Positions 12,560 through 23,590 are shown, counted from the first letter of the stretch. The stretch: 64,000 bases of DNA from Episyrphus balteatus (GCF_945859705.1 NC_079138.1:2356001-2420000); one strand, 5' to 3'. The notes: generated from the sequence alone by a model not told the origin. Made by a program: numbers and translations.

Positions 12560-13060
12560 AAGATTTCATGGGGCAACAATTTTCAACTTTTTAAAAATTT
12601 CCAGAAAAATTTTTATCTAATTTTATAGATTTGGGTTCGGTTCAGCTCAAAAATTATTATGGTTTCTTTTTAGGAGCTCTAGTTTTTGAAATATTCATAC
12701 TCATTTTAAAGTTTTTTAAATGTAATGTATTTAGGGTCAGTTAACCTAAAAATCACATAATATTTTTAAATATTCAAGTTTTGCACATTTTGGGGGTAAT
12801 ATCATACTAATTTTAAAATTATGCTTATTTTAACTGTTTGTTAATATTTTCCAAAAAATGTTTTTGTCGAACCTAATGCATTTGGGTTCACTTAGCCTAA
12901 AAATCACACTGGTTGCTTTTTAGGAGCTCAATTTTCTCTATTTTTTTTTTTTTAGATATTTTAATTTTTCACATTTTGGGGGTAGTTTCATACTATTTTT
13001 TTAATTTTTGTAAAAATTTATTTGAAATGTAATGTATTTCGGTTCAGAAAGTAAAAATAA
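12560..13060. repeat. Short diverged tandem repeat (ATTTGGGTTCA units)
   Basis: Blocks like ATTTGGGTTCA(G) start at about 12629, 12729, 12880 and 13034. They are followed by CCTAAAAATCACA and TTTTTAGGAGCTC, and by CACATTTTGGGGGTA with ATACTA at 12786 and 12972. Spacing is about 100-154 bp. The array directly follows family B copy 1, but no such array follows the other two family B copies. Confidence 0.6.
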
Positions 13061-13249
13061 AAATACAAAAAATAAATAATAAATAAAAAAAAATTAACTA
13101 AAAAAAAAAAATTGTATGAATTTCTATGCATTTTCATGTATGACTAATTTAAAAACTAGAGCTACTAGAAAAAAAAACTAATGTTGTTTTCGGAATCAGA
13201 AAAAAATTAAAATTAGTAAGAAATGATAAACAAAGGTCTGGAAAATTTT

Positions 13250-13675
13250 TGTGTGGGTTGGGGTCGAAATGCTGTATGTTGCAAAATTCTGTATTCAAAA
13301 TACTGTATGCCAAAATACTGTCTGTCAAAATTCTGTATGAGCAAAATTCTGTACAAAATTCTAAAAGTCAAAATTCAGGTTGGTCAAAATACTGTATTTC
13401 AAAATTCTGTACCTCAAAATTCTGTAAAAATGCTGTTAAAAAATATCGTTTTGATAATTTAAAAAAGTGCGCGCGCACTCAAAATGATATTTTTTACAGC
13501 ATACGACTCTGCATACCCAAAATGGATTGCAAAGAAATTTAAAATACAGTATTTTGCAGTACAGAATTTTAGAAAACAGAATTTTGCAAGTCAGTATTTT
13601 GTTCAGACAGTATTTTGACATACAGAATTGTGGTCTTACAGTATTTTGACCCCACAGAATTTTGTTGTTTTGTGT
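13250..13675. mobile_element. Inverted-array element, CAAAATTCTG family, copy 1
   Basis: The left half (about 13256-13435) is an irregular array of TCAAAATTCTGTA or TCAAAATACTGTA, beginning near GGGGTC. The right half (about 13538-13670) carries the same motif in reverse complement (CAGAATTTTG or CAGTATTTTGAC), ending near TTTTGACCCCACAG. Between them lies a palindromic core (about 13441-13505) with TATCGTTTTGATAA, a GTGCGCGCGCAC self-complement, and AAAATGATATTTTTTACAGCA. The architecture resembles Foldback-type elements whose termini are short tandem repeats. No protein is encoded. Confidence 0.75.
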
Positions 13676-14118
13676 TTTGTATTTTTGACTATAAATGAAT
13701 CAGTTAAGATGAAATTGCAATCTATTCCAAACTCAGGTGGAACATAAGGATTGGTTACGTTTTTTCGTGCATTCAGCACTGGCGCACAGTGGGGAAAAGG
13801 CGGAAAAAAACTCAACTTTCGGAAGTACGATTTATTTTGATACTGCACGTGTTTCTAACAGTAAATTAGTTGAAGAATCAGAAAATGAAAACTGATTTTC
13901 AAAAAAAAAAAAAAATTGTGGGTATGGAGATTATCGCTTAAAGTTGAAAAATAATGAAAACTGATAAAAATACAAGTAGTTTCAAAATGTTCTATTTACC
14001 GTATAATTTCAAGGTTTGAACCAACTTTTTTTATAAATAGGCTTAAAATAAATTGACAAACAATATGGTACATTAGTTTAGCGAAAAAGAATTGAATACG
14101 ATTTTTTTGACAAAAAAA
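13439..14118 (+). repeat. 680-bp direct repeat, copy A
   Basis: The sequence from AAATATCGTTTTGATAAT to ATACGATTTTTTTGACAAAAAA recurs in the same orientation at 16511-17198 with only scattered differences. It overlaps the core and right array of the CAAAATTCTG element and continues into a non-array tail. That tail contains AAACTCAACTTTCGGAAG and GGTATGGAGATTATCGC. Neither copy has a typical LTR border, so a long terminal repeat is unlikely. It is more likely one interspersed family present twice, or a local duplication. Confidence 0.9.
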
Positions 14119-14446
14119 GAGTGTGTGTACACATGTACACGCGACTGAAGTTATACTTCTCATTCAGTATTATGTAAATGAATTTCATTTGATATTTTTA
14201 ATTTCTATTATTAAATTAATTAATCCACACTTCGTTTTTTATATTTTGATCAAGTGAACAATAAATTAATTCTTTCATCCTCCTTGCGTCCATGTAGTTT
14301 TCAATTTATTCTATGAAATTTACTCATGTTGTGCGGTTCAGAACGTACGGTATATGCTTAACGAAAGTAAATGAATTGCGTATAAAATATGCGATATGGC
14401 AATTTTATGAGAATTGTGTGTGCTTGAGCACTAGTAGTAGCAATAT
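14119..14446. other. AT-rich noncoding spacer with a 14-bp inverted match
   Basis: The sequence holds a GTACACATGTAC palindrome near 14127 and GAAGTTATACTTCT at about 14146-14159. The reverse complement of the second motif, AGAAGTATAACTTC, lies at about 16497-16510 immediately before direct-repeat copy B. No gene was seen. Confidence 0.5.
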
Positions 14447-14454
14447 GCAACTTG
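14447..14454 (+). repeat. Left 8-bp target-site duplication of the hAT-like element
   Basis: GCAACTTG lies directly before the terminal CAGGGT of the element and is repeated at 16144-16151 directly after its terminal CCCTG. Confidence 0.8.
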
Positions 14455-16143
14455 CAGGGTAGCTACAAAGCTCAAAAGTGAGCTGAGCTCAGCTCACAGC
14501 TCAGCTTAAATTTTAACACATGGATATTTTTATAAATAAAACAGATAATTTTTTGTGATCTTTCCTCTTGGTTTTTTTAATAGTAAATATATTTCTATTT
14601 TTTTAGTAAATTATTTTTTTTTATTATAAAAAAAATTCCGGTACAATCCGGTTTTTCGACTTTTTTCAAAATTCCGAGAAAATCGCGTTTGAAAGTTGGG
14701 GTAAATTTTTTTTTCGAAAAATCCTAGAATCTTTGAACGATCCTGGAAGCTAAACCGCTTGGGAGCAATTTTTGGGAGTGATGCCAAACGATAGCTTGTG
14801 TCATGGGCCTACGCTTTGCACATTGTCAGATTTTTAAAAAATCGTCTTCCATGTTAAACCGCCACATCATGCCTATTTTTTCAGAATCGTGCCTATTTTT
14901 TTTTTACTTTTAAGTTCTCCCGGTTTGAGAACGCGTGGACCTACAGTGATTGGAGTTGTACCCAAATGTAGGTTAGAGTCCCCGCTACCTTTTGGCATCA
15001 ACAATTTTATTTTCATTTTTTTTCAAAATTCCGAGATATAGGCGTTGGAAGTTGGGGGAGCGAAAAAACTTCTGGGAGCTGAACGCTTTGATCTAGAGAC
15101 AGTGGAGTGGTGCCATATGAAAGCTTATATTCTCAGCTACCCGATTGTGGTATAATCCGGTTTTTCGATTTTTTTCAAAATTCCGAGTAAATCGCGTTTG
15201 AAAGTTGGGGTAAAATCTTTTTTCGAAAAATCCCCGAATCTTTGAACGCTCCTGGAAGCTAAACCGCTTGAAAGCAATTTTTGGGAGTGATGCCAAATGA
15301 TAGCTTGTGTCATGGGCCTACGCTTTGCACATTGTCAGATTTTTAAAAAATCGCCTTCCATGTTAAACCGCCACATCATGCCTATTTTTTCAGAATCGTG
15401 CCTATTTTTTTTTTACTTTTAAGTTCTCCCGGTTTGAGAACGCCTGGACCTACAGGGATGGGAATTGTACCCAAATGTAGGTTAAAGTCCCCGCTACCTT
15501 TTGGCATCAAAAAATTTTATTTTCATTTTCTTCAAAATTCCGCGATATAGTCGTTGGAACGCTTTGATCTAGAGACAGGGGAGTGGTGCCATATGAAAGC
15601 TTATATTCTCAGCTAGCCGATAGTGGTATAATCCGGTTTTTCGATTTTTTTCAAAATTCCGAGAAAATCGCGTTTGAAAGTTGGGGTAAATTTTTTTTTC
15701 GAAAAATCCCCGAATCTTTGAACGCTCCTGGAAATTAAACCGCTTGAGATCAATTTTTGGGAGTGATGCCAAATGATAGCTTGTGTCATGGGCCTACGCT
15801 TTGCACATTATCAGATTTTTAAAAAATCGCCTTCCATGTTAAACCGCCACATCATGCCTATTTTTTCAGAATCGTGCCTATTTTTTTTTTTACTTTTAAG
15901 TTCTCCCGATTTGAGAACGCGTAGACCTACAGGAATGAGAGTTGTACCCAAATGTAGGTTAGAGTCCCCGCTACCTTTTGGCATCAAAAAATTTTTTTCA
16001 TTTTTTTCAAAATTCCGAGATATAGGCGTTGGAAGTTGGGGCGCTCACTTTCAGCTCAGCTCAAATGAGCTAAGCTATGGTACCTAGCTCAAATTTGAGC
16101 TGAGCTGTGAGCTGAGCTGAAATGTGAGCTTTTTGCAACCCTG
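14455..16143. mobile_element. hAT-like nonautonomous element with internal tandem array
   Basis: The ends are imperfect inverted repeats of about 55 bp. The left starts CAGGGTAGCTACAAAGCTCA. The reverse complement of the right starts CAGGGTTGCAAAAAGCTCA. Both continue into AGCTCAGCTCACAGCTCAGC, a palindromic subterminal motif. An 8-bp GCAACTTG duplication flanks the 1,689-bp element. Terminal CAGGG plus an 8-bp duplication is the hAT superfamily signature. No transposase frame is present, so movement would have needed an enzyme supplied elsewhere. The interior is about 85 percent tandem array. The open frames inside, 60-104 residues, repeat with the array and are not genes. Confidence 0.85.
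14640..16043. repeat. Three-copy tandem array of ~480-510-bp units inside the hAT-like element
   Basis: Units begin at AATCCGGTTTTTCGA at 14645, 15154 and 15630, so the periods are 509 and 476 bp. The last copy is cut short at about 16043. Common landmarks are ATCGCGTTTGAAAGTTGGGG, CATGGGCCTACGCTTTGCAC, AAACCGCCACATCATGCC, TTCTCCCGGTTTGAGAACGC and GTCCCCGCTACCTTTTGGCA. The second unit lacks a segment of about 33 bp present in the first (about 15045-15080). Copies are highly similar, which implies recent amplification or homogenisation. Confidence 0.92.
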
Positions 16144-16335
16144 GCAACTTGCCACATGGAAATTACCACATGCAACTTGCCACATGCAACTTGCCACATG
16201 TAACTTGCCACACGCAACTTGCCACACTCAACTTGCCACATGCAACTTGCTACACGCAACTTGCCACATACAACTTGATACATACGACTTGCCACATGCA
16301 ACTTGCCACATGAAACATGTAACTTGCAACGTGTT
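16144..16335. repeat. Minisatellite, 14-bp unit GCAACTTGCCACAT
   Basis: About 13 imperfect head-to-tail copies of a 14-bp unit are present. Three units make 42 bases, so both strands stay open over the array. That explains the repetitive 70- and 84-residue frames here, which are not genes. One further partial unit (ATGCAACTTG) lies on the far side of the hAT-like element at about 14445-14454. The element therefore appears to have inserted in the edge of this array. Confidence 0.9.
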
Positions 16336-16510
16336 GTGTGTTTTATGTTTGCCGTACTGCGGCGTACTACATTTTTAAATACTAAAGTACTGCCTACTCT
16401 AAAGGTGAAACGACAGCCCTGCTACCCAGGGTGATCGCGTCATAATCCCTTTGACATTCTTGTCAAAAAGTAAATTTTCATACTCACCCTCCCATAAGAA
16501 GTATAACTTC
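16336..16510. other. Short unique spacer
   Basis: This is noncoding sequence between the minisatellite and direct-repeat copy B. It ends with AGAAGTATAACTTC, complementary to a motif at about 14146-14159. Confidence 0.4.
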
Positions 16511-17198
16511 AAAAATATCGTTTTGATAATGTAAAAAAGTGCGCGCGCACTCAAAACGATATTTTTTACAGCATACGACGTTGCATACCTAAAACAGATT
16601 GTAAAGAAATTGAAAATACAGTATTTTGCAGTAGAGAATTTTAGAAAACAGAATTTTGAAAGTCAGTATTTTGTTCATACAGTATTTTGACCCTACAGAA
16701 TTTTGTTGTAAAGAATTTTGACAAGCAGAATTATGAAACGCTCCCTTTTTGTGTTTTGTATTTTTGACTATAAATGAATCAGTTAAGATGAAATTGCAAT
16801 CTATTCCAAACTCAGGCGGAACATAAGGATTGGTTACGTTTTTTCGTGCATGCAGCACTGGCGCACAGTGGGGAAAAGGCGGAAAAAAACTCAACTTTCG
16901 GAAGTACGATTTATTTTGATACTGCACGTGTTTCTAACAGTAAATTAGTTGAAGAATCAGAAAATGAAAACTGTTTTTCAAAAAAAAAAAAAAAATTGTG
17001 GGTATGGAGATTATCGCTTAAAGTTGAAAAATAATGAAAACTGATAAAAATACAAGTAGTTTCAAAATGGTCTATTTACCGTATAATTTCAAGGTTTGAA
17101 CCAACTTTTTTTGTAAATAGGCTTAAAATAAATTGACAAACAATATGGTACATTAGTTTAGCGAAAAAGAATTGAATACGATTTTTTTTGACAAAAAA
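16511..17198 (+). repeat. 680-bp direct repeat, copy B
   Basis: This copy matches 13439-14118 closely in the same orientation. It lacks the left CAAAATTCTG array that precedes copy A and begins at the palindromic core. It has an extra array unit region (about 16690-16750) with GAATTTTGACAAGCAGAATT. The 62- and 112-residue frames here are shadows of the repeat. It ends at TTTTTTTTGACAAAAAA, after which the two flanks diverge completely. Confidence 0.9.
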
Positions 17199-18045
17199 CA
17201 TTCCATTTTAGTGACTTTTTATGTTCACATAAGGTTTTAACTACTTCCTCTGTTTGCCTCTATTGGCGGATAGGTTTCGTTAGATAGTGTTAAATCTCAG
17301 CAATAGTTTTCAAAAAAAATCTTACCCGAAGACGTCCGTATTCGGTTTTTATAGCAATTTCAATCTGAAAAAGTCATTCAAAAAAGCAAAAAAAAAAAAA
17401 AAAATAAGGCAAAAAAAAAAATTAAGCAGCTATTTTCGCCAGGCAAATCTTTCTAAATGTATTTTGGTATGCTAAATCTGAATGTAAAGTCCGTTTTGCG
17501 AAATAACCCAAAATTTTTGATAAGATTGCAAAAAAAAATTTTAAATCCACAATTTTAAAGTTTTTCCCAATTTAGTCGCTGTTGGGATCAGGAGTTTGTA
17601 TTAATGAAACCTGCATTGCACATTTACCTATTAAAACAAATGTTTTTTTTCACTAAGGCACTTTTTTGACTTTATTTATAACTATCGGAATCGGAATACA
17701 GTAAAACTGGTTATTTGAAGCCTCTCTTATCTTTAGTTCCACTTGTCTCCAAAAAAAAGATACAATGATTTGATGGAATGTTCCGCTAATTGAAGTTTAG
17801 GCTTGGTAGCCGTTTAAATTTTAGAACTAACCAAGGAAAAAAAAGTTTCCAAAAAAGTTAAATTTTGAAAAAAATGTCATACCTACCGTTTTTGGATATT
17901 TTTTCCTTTTTTGAAAATTTTTTTTTATTTTTTTTTATTTATGTAAAATTCAAACGGTATTTATTAATAAAATGTTCAAATAAACTCAAAACAATTTGAT
18001 TTTGCTAGTAAAAAAGTGATTGGAAGTAAGTCATTTACAGCTGCA
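17199..18045. other. AT-rich noncoding stretch
   Basis: This stretch has poly(A) and poly(T) runs and no recognisable gene. The 62-codon frame at 17287-17475 contains Lys runs from poly(A) and has no domain. Confidence 0.45.
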
Positions 18046-18049
18046 AGAA

Positions 18050-18215
18050 CTTGATTTCAGATTTTTTAATATAATTTTTTTCTGAGTGGACGTGGCAATG
18101 GGTGGTCATTGATGTAGGTTTGTCTTGCTATTAGCTACCTTTCCTGCAAATTTCATGAAAATTGGTTCAGTAGTTTAGTCTTTATTGAGTTTTTTTCCGG
18201 TCTCCGATACAAGGT
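18050..18215 (+). repeat. Possible 3' end remnant of a non-LTR retrotransposon
   Basis: The phrase TTTCATGAAAATTGGTTCAG, followed by TAGTTTAGTC, resembles the 3' untranslated ends of RTE-like elements in insects. Those ends commonly carry a stretch of the form 'aaatttcatgaaaatcggttcag'. No reverse transcriptase reading frame precedes it. The call rests on one remembered motif and is weak. Confidence 0.3.
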
Positions 18216-20600
18216 GCCCCATTGTGTGGCGGGCGGTGGCGGTGACTTTCTTCGATTTATAAGACATTACCTCGTCAAAAAATCGTGTCGCTTCAGCTTA
18301 TAGGATAGGACTTATCAGACAATCTACTGGAAATTTGAACCATCTTAAACATGAACGAGAAAATATTTTTTTTTACAAAACCATCAAAAATTGTAGAAAC
18401 AAACACTCTTCTTGTCAATATTTCATTTGTACATTTCCTGATTACCAGGTCGTTTTTATGTGGAAAGAATCCTACACTTCCGTACACCGAATCCTAGCAA
18501 TTGCAAAGAGAGAGAAAAAAAAAACTTTATTAGAATATTGGTTTTCTGTTTTCTTTTACTCCTTTTTTTTTATTTGTAATTCGTTCCTATTTTTGATTGC
18601 ATACTTTTTTTTAAAATGGTAGAGAGAAAATAAAAATAAAAATAAAAATAAAAAAAACCATCATGAGGATGCAGTAGTTTGCCATTTCGATTACTAACGA
18701 GCATCTATTTTAAAAAACAGAAATAAAGTGTTTGCATGTTAAGCTATATATCAATCAAAAAGAAAAGCAAGAAAAATGATCAATTGAGTGTATATGATGG
18801 AATATCTATAAACGGCAGAATGAGATGATGGGTTTTGAATGCATGGCAAGTGTTGGGCGTAATCGACCTTCACATTCAGAGAATACAAAACTGTATCCTT
18901 TTTTTTTTTTGTATTACATTTTTTTTTTTTTTATTTTGGAAATAACTCTAGCAAATAAAAACGTGAAAAGAAGATGAAAAAAAAAAAAAAAATGTTTTCT
19001 ATCGTAATTGTAGTTTTGATTTCACACAGGAAGCTAAAAGGGACATCGAGAGAACAACAACACCTTTCATCTGGATGTGATGATGGTAGAGTAGGTAAAA
19101 CTAAAAGTATGTAGGAGGTGGATGGAGGTTGTATAGAATCCTTGAAAATAAGAGCAAGAGATACGTCACGGTATGGTGTCGTGGTAATGCCAGAACGTGA
19201 GTTCCATATAATGCCAATACACAGAGGAACAATATGCCAAATGGAGCTGCAGGAATAGTACATACAATGGGGACAACAAACAACAGTTTTTTTATACATA
19301 AAAAAAAAAAACAGAAAACAGAATATGGTAAAGGAATAAATAAACTTGACAAAATGGAGGGGTGCGGTGTAGCGGTGGCATGGCGGTGAAATGGGCGAGC
19401 GAGCACAAAATTTCACTCCCATGGACTCGCACGTCAAATATCGAATTTGTATGTTTGGAAATGCTAGTTGCTGCTGTTGCTGTTAGCTGACTGCTGTTTT
19501 CGAATGTTGCTTCCGCAACCATGCTTTGTTATATCGTCCTCGTCGTCGTCGTCGTGCGCTGTACATGATGCAATGACGAGAACCAGAACAGAGGATGTTC
19601 ACGGGTGTCGCGTGTTATGTACTGTATACTGTATACCGTTGCCGTTCCCGTTTATGAAAAAAGGTGTACCTGCGCTACCGGAAGCTTCGTAATATTTTTC
19701 CTGTTTCAGCCTTGTTCCATGGGTTGTTTTGTCAGTTTGTTGCCACAATGGATATAAGAACTGTATGTGTGCGTTCTGTATGCCAGGATAAAGAACGAAA
19801 AGGGACCATAAGGTGAAAAGATAAACCATCCACAAATATACACACAAATGTCTTTTGAACGATTAAGAGATTTTTTCCATTCTATCTGTTGGTGGAAAAT
19901 CAACAAAATAAAATAAGAATAAATCCCAAACAAAAATTTCAAAGAAGTCATATGGATTTGGGGAAAGAGTTTGAACTTTCAAACGTTTGCTCTTTTTCAA
20001 AAAAAAATAAATAAAATAAAAAGGCAAAACGTGTATGGTGCATTTCAATGAAGAGCAGAAGTTTTTTCAGTTTATGACGGGTACACACACACACGCTCTG
20101 TGTACTAATGTGTGTATAGTTTGTGTAGGTATTGTGTTGGTATATTCGTTTAAAATACATTTTTATTGATTAAGATTCAAAAGAAATATTTTTCCTTTTC
20201 TAAACAAATTGAAGTCAATATTTTCTTTTGTTAAAGGTTTTGAAAATTTAATTTGGTTCCTGGGGATTATTTTGAAAAGGAATATATATTAAAACCTGAT
20301 ATCAAAAAGAACACTAAATACCTTTGTGCAGTGCAATAAAGACGTTTTCTTCATTTTACAAAGTATTCAATGAAAATGTTTTAGTGACGTTAAAACTAAA
20401 AAACAAAAAATTTGCTTTTCAGATTCTTGTTCTTTTTTTTTTTTGTTTTGATTATTTTAAAAACTGTTTTTTTTTTTTTATTTTGCTAAACCGTTTTCAA
20501 AAAAAAAATCATGTTTGCAATTCACACGTGGTAGAATTGGAACATTAAAAAATCATTTTTCTTGCAAAAACAAAATTCCATCACCTTTAAATCCATATTT
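18216..20600. other. Largest less-AT-biased unique island in the first third
   Basis: Between about 19000 and 19850 the sequence is clearly less AT-rich, with simple runs such as TCGTCGTCGTCGTCGTG near 19542 and GCTGCTGTTGCTG near 19470. Open frames up to 168 residues exist on the minus strand (18931-19437), but they contain long Phe runs and overlap one another in two frames without a domain. No splice-bounded exon can be argued. The island could be regulatory, since this type of composition is common in conserved noncoding DNA of flies. Confidence 0.45.
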
Positions 20601-20609
20601 TTTATATCG

Positions 20610-21090
20610 GAGTCTAAAATAAATTTTATATCATCTGCAAGCTTATTATTTCACCTTTTATATAACGCTTGAATCATATTTCTACCATGCCTACAAAAAA
20701 GTAAGAATTTTTTGAAGGCCAACCATGTCGAAATTTCAAACTTAGATTATGGTACTTCCTTTACTGGTGGCTGGTCATCGGCAACAGTTCTCCACAGGTG
20801 TTTTGAGGTATTTTTCAAGTTTTTGCAATTTAAGATTGTGTAACTTGTAGAGCACGTATCGTAATGTCTTATGTGTGATATATAAAATGAAAGGTAATAT
20901 TATCAGCATGCGTATTAAAGTTAAATAAAATTTGTATGTGCTCTAGATCAAAAGATATAACGTGTTAAGAAAAAAGAAGATCTTTTTACCGTTATCTCAG
21001 AATTTTAATTGATATTTTGCACAATTATACTATATTTAACTACTCATCTACAGTATAAATTTCATTCATCTATGTAATAAAACAAAAAAG
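20610..21090 (+). repeat. Dispersed repeat family C, copy 1
   Basis: Landmarks AACCATGTCGAAATTTCAAA, CTCCACAGGTGTTTT, ATGAAAGGTAATATT and CAGTATAAATTTCATTCAT recur in reverse complement at 25345-25770 in the same relative order. The copies are diverged. Copy 1 carries roughly 40 extra bases (GGTACTTCCTTTACTGGTGG onward, about 20750-20790) relative to copy 2. Noncoding. Confidence 0.8.
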
Positions 21091-21728
21091 TTTTAATCAA
21101 TTGATTTTTCCTGTCGCTTTTTCGTTTCATCTTGTTTCAAATCACTACGATACTTAAGAAGTTTTCACTTCAAAAATGATTTTTCTACATGTAAATATTA
21201 CGGCAACTCAGACACTTTTATGTAAAATTTTTTGCTTAAATCATTTTAATCATCTAGGAAAAAGTAAGAAAAAAAAAGCATAATTTTTATTTATATTTGT
21301 GTGTGCAATGTGGGAAAATAGCTGGGTTTTTTGCTAAAGTAAAATGGTGTTGAGTTGACAAATACTCATCAAGGCCTTATTCTTATTTTTTGAGAGGAGC
21401 GTTTTGATTTTGTGATCATTGACTTTAGTTGTCCTTTATTTATTTTCTAAAAAAAATTGAGAAAGGAGTTAAATTTTGTGTGCTCATCAAAGATGACTGA
21501 TCTCCTCAACAATTACTTTAGACTATTTGAAAAGATTAACGCATAATAATAAAGTAATAATTTAATAAAAAAAAAACAAATTTGTCCGTACGTGACGGCA
21601 GAAAACCGGTTTTTTTGTTTTTAAAAATGTCTTTTTTGACGAAGTAAACTAGTGTTAAAAGTGTCTGACTGAAGCAATAAGCCCGGAGACATACAAACCG
21701 AACACGTTTTTGTGTCATACAATTAAGT
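21091..21728. other. AT-rich noncoding spacer
   Basis: No gene, RNA or internal repeat was recognised between the family C copy and the piggyBac-like MITE. Confidence 0.4.
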
Positions 21729-22021
21729 TTAACCCTCTTTCGGCACACGGGTGCGAATTTGGCAAGACAAAAATAAAAAAATTACGATTTTTCAAAAAAA
21801 TTGGTCACAAAAAAGTCTCTTTATAAGGGTGAAAATATTTTTTTTCGGAATTGTTAATACAATATTCGAATTCCTCGCAGTATTCTACATCAATTTCATA
21901 CTTGATTCTCTATAAAATATTGTGACCGAAAAAAGTTCTAGCGACATGAAAAAGTATAAACCAAATTTGCACCCGTGTACCTATCACGTCACAAAAAAGA
22001 GGTGTGCCTACAGAGGGTTAA
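21729..22021. mobile_element. piggyBac-like MITE, intact, with TTAA flanks
   Basis: A TTAA at 21729-21732 precedes CCCTCTTTCGGCACACGGG. The other end, reversed, reads TTAA followed by CCCTCTGTAGGCACACC, with its TTAA at 22018-22021. The subterminal parts also match (CACGGGTGCGAATTTGG against CACGGGTGCAAATTTGG). TTAA duplication with CCC-starting inverted repeats is the piggyBac signature. The internal part, about 285 bp, encodes nothing. The right end carries about 24 bp (GACGTGATAGGTACACGG region) that the left end lacks, so the ends are asymmetric. Confidence 0.88.
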
Positions 22022-23169
22022 CAGAAAAATTCATACCTGCTCTAGTCTCATAAACAAAATATTTGTTTGTTCTTTAATAAAATTATTTTCGTGTTACAAA
22101 AATATTAATATGCTACAAGTTGTTAGTAAGTTTCATATGCGTTGATTGGGTAGCTACTTTTTTCTCAAAGCTATTGAGAAATCTCAATCTTTAAAGTATT
22201 ATATGTTTTTTTTTTCCAGAAAAAGAATTCAATAATTCATTATTCATGTACCTACACGGGTTAACATGGTGAAACGTAAATAATTTAAAAATTGGAGTAT
22301 TGTGCATGTGCAATGTGCATGTAAAATTGTTCTTGAAGTGCAAGTAGGTAGTTAAAACAATCTCATTTTTTTAAGTTTAATTTTTTTTTTTTTTTTTTTT
22401 TTGTATTTCTCAAAATTAATTAACACGTGTTTTTTATTTTATCTTCGTGTACCGTGAGGTAAATTGGCTTTCATATAGATATAATCATTCATACTGCTAC
22501 TTTTTATAAAGACTACTACTAAAGAAATGTATTGTTTTTCAATTCAACGCGTCGGGATACCCAATTTTTCGTTTTTCTTTTTTTTTTTTTTTGATTTTAA
22601 AAATAATTTTGCATTGTTAATATTTTAACAGGAATTTTTATAATACTTTTTCAGTTTATTTTTTTTTTCGATAACACTGAAACTGAAGTTGAATTAATTA
22701 ATATAAAAAACTTTCTGGTATCCAAGTCAACACTTTAATTGGGTTGGAAAGAAGAGTTGATTTTGTTTTTTTTTTTTAACTTTTTGAATTTTCGAAAAAA
22801 TTAAACAATGGGTTACAACAGAATTGAGAATGCAACAAAAGACACCCGATTTTTAATTTATTAAAAATTTTAATTAATTAAATTTAAAATGTTTATTTTT
22901 TAATGATACTATAGAAACTGATATTTTTCAAAAATACCTTTCTATTAATGAATCCGAATCCGAGCGTAATGAGATGATTTTTGTTGTGATAAGAGATTTT
23001 CTTTTATGCTTTTTTTTTCAAATTGATTTTGTGACTTTTTCGTATTCTCCCAGACGGTCGCAACTTATGACAGCCACAAAATCTATCAAAATTGTGATTT
23101 CCTCTTAAGCAGGTCACAACTCACAAATTAGTTGAATTTTTCACATTTGGGTTTGTGAAAAAAATACAT
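22022..23169. other. AT-rich noncoding stretch
   Basis: Contains a T run of about 23 bases near 22380-22402 and TTAATTAATTAA-type sequence near 22690 and 22868. No gene was recognised. Confidence 0.4.
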
Positions 23170-23590
23170 ATGAAATTAAAAACGATATATTTATTGCCAA
23201 TAAAAAAAAAAATTGTATTAAAAAAATTGTTTATTGCTACGGAAAAATATTTGCATTAAAAAAGATGTATCGCACATAAAAAAAATTTTGCATTAAAATA
23301 ATGTTATTGCAACTGAGAAATATTTGCATTGAAAATAATATTTTCATTGTAAATAAAAATATTTTCATTAAAAAAAAACTATTGCAAATAAAATATTTTC
23401 TGCATTGAAAAAAAAAAAAAAAATTCAATGGTAAACTTTTAAAATTGTAAATTGTAAGAAATTTCGCATTAAATTTTTTTTTCAATGCAGAAATTTTTGT
23501 ATTTGCAATAAATATTATTTTCAATGCAAATATTATTCAGTTGCAATAACATATTTTTAATGCAAACATTTTTTTGATAAATATTTAAAA
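23170..23590. mobile_element. Inverted-array element, TTGCAATAA/ATTTGCATT family, copy 1
   Basis: The left half repeats short segments such as TTTGCATTAAAA, TTATTGCAACTG and AAAATATTTTCATT. The right half (about 23465-23575) repeats their complements (TTTCAATGCAAATATT, TTGCAATAA). Between them is a segment with AAATTGTAAGAAATTTCG, a decayed form of the core that is better preserved at 30728-30829. No protein is encoded. The minus-strand frames of 94-95 residues are array translations. Confidence 0.6.

Noticed and set aside
15093..15772. Two nearly identical 67-residue minus-strand frames
   Set aside because: They are copies of the same segment of the tandem array inside the hAT-like element, not a gene family.
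16089..16378. Cys-rich repetitive frames on both strands
   Set aside because: They are translations of the 14-bp minisatellite, whose triple (42 bp) preserves frame on both strands.
13439..17198. An LTR retrotransposon with 0.68-kb LTRs
   Set aside because: The repeats lack clean TG/CA borders, primer-binding site, polypurine tract and any gag or pol frame. Copy A extends into other repeat sequence.
18931..19437. 168-residue minus-strand open frame
   Set aside because: It contains long Phe and Cys-Phe runs from poly(A), and overlaps two other frames of 101 and 76 residues in other phases. No domain is visible.
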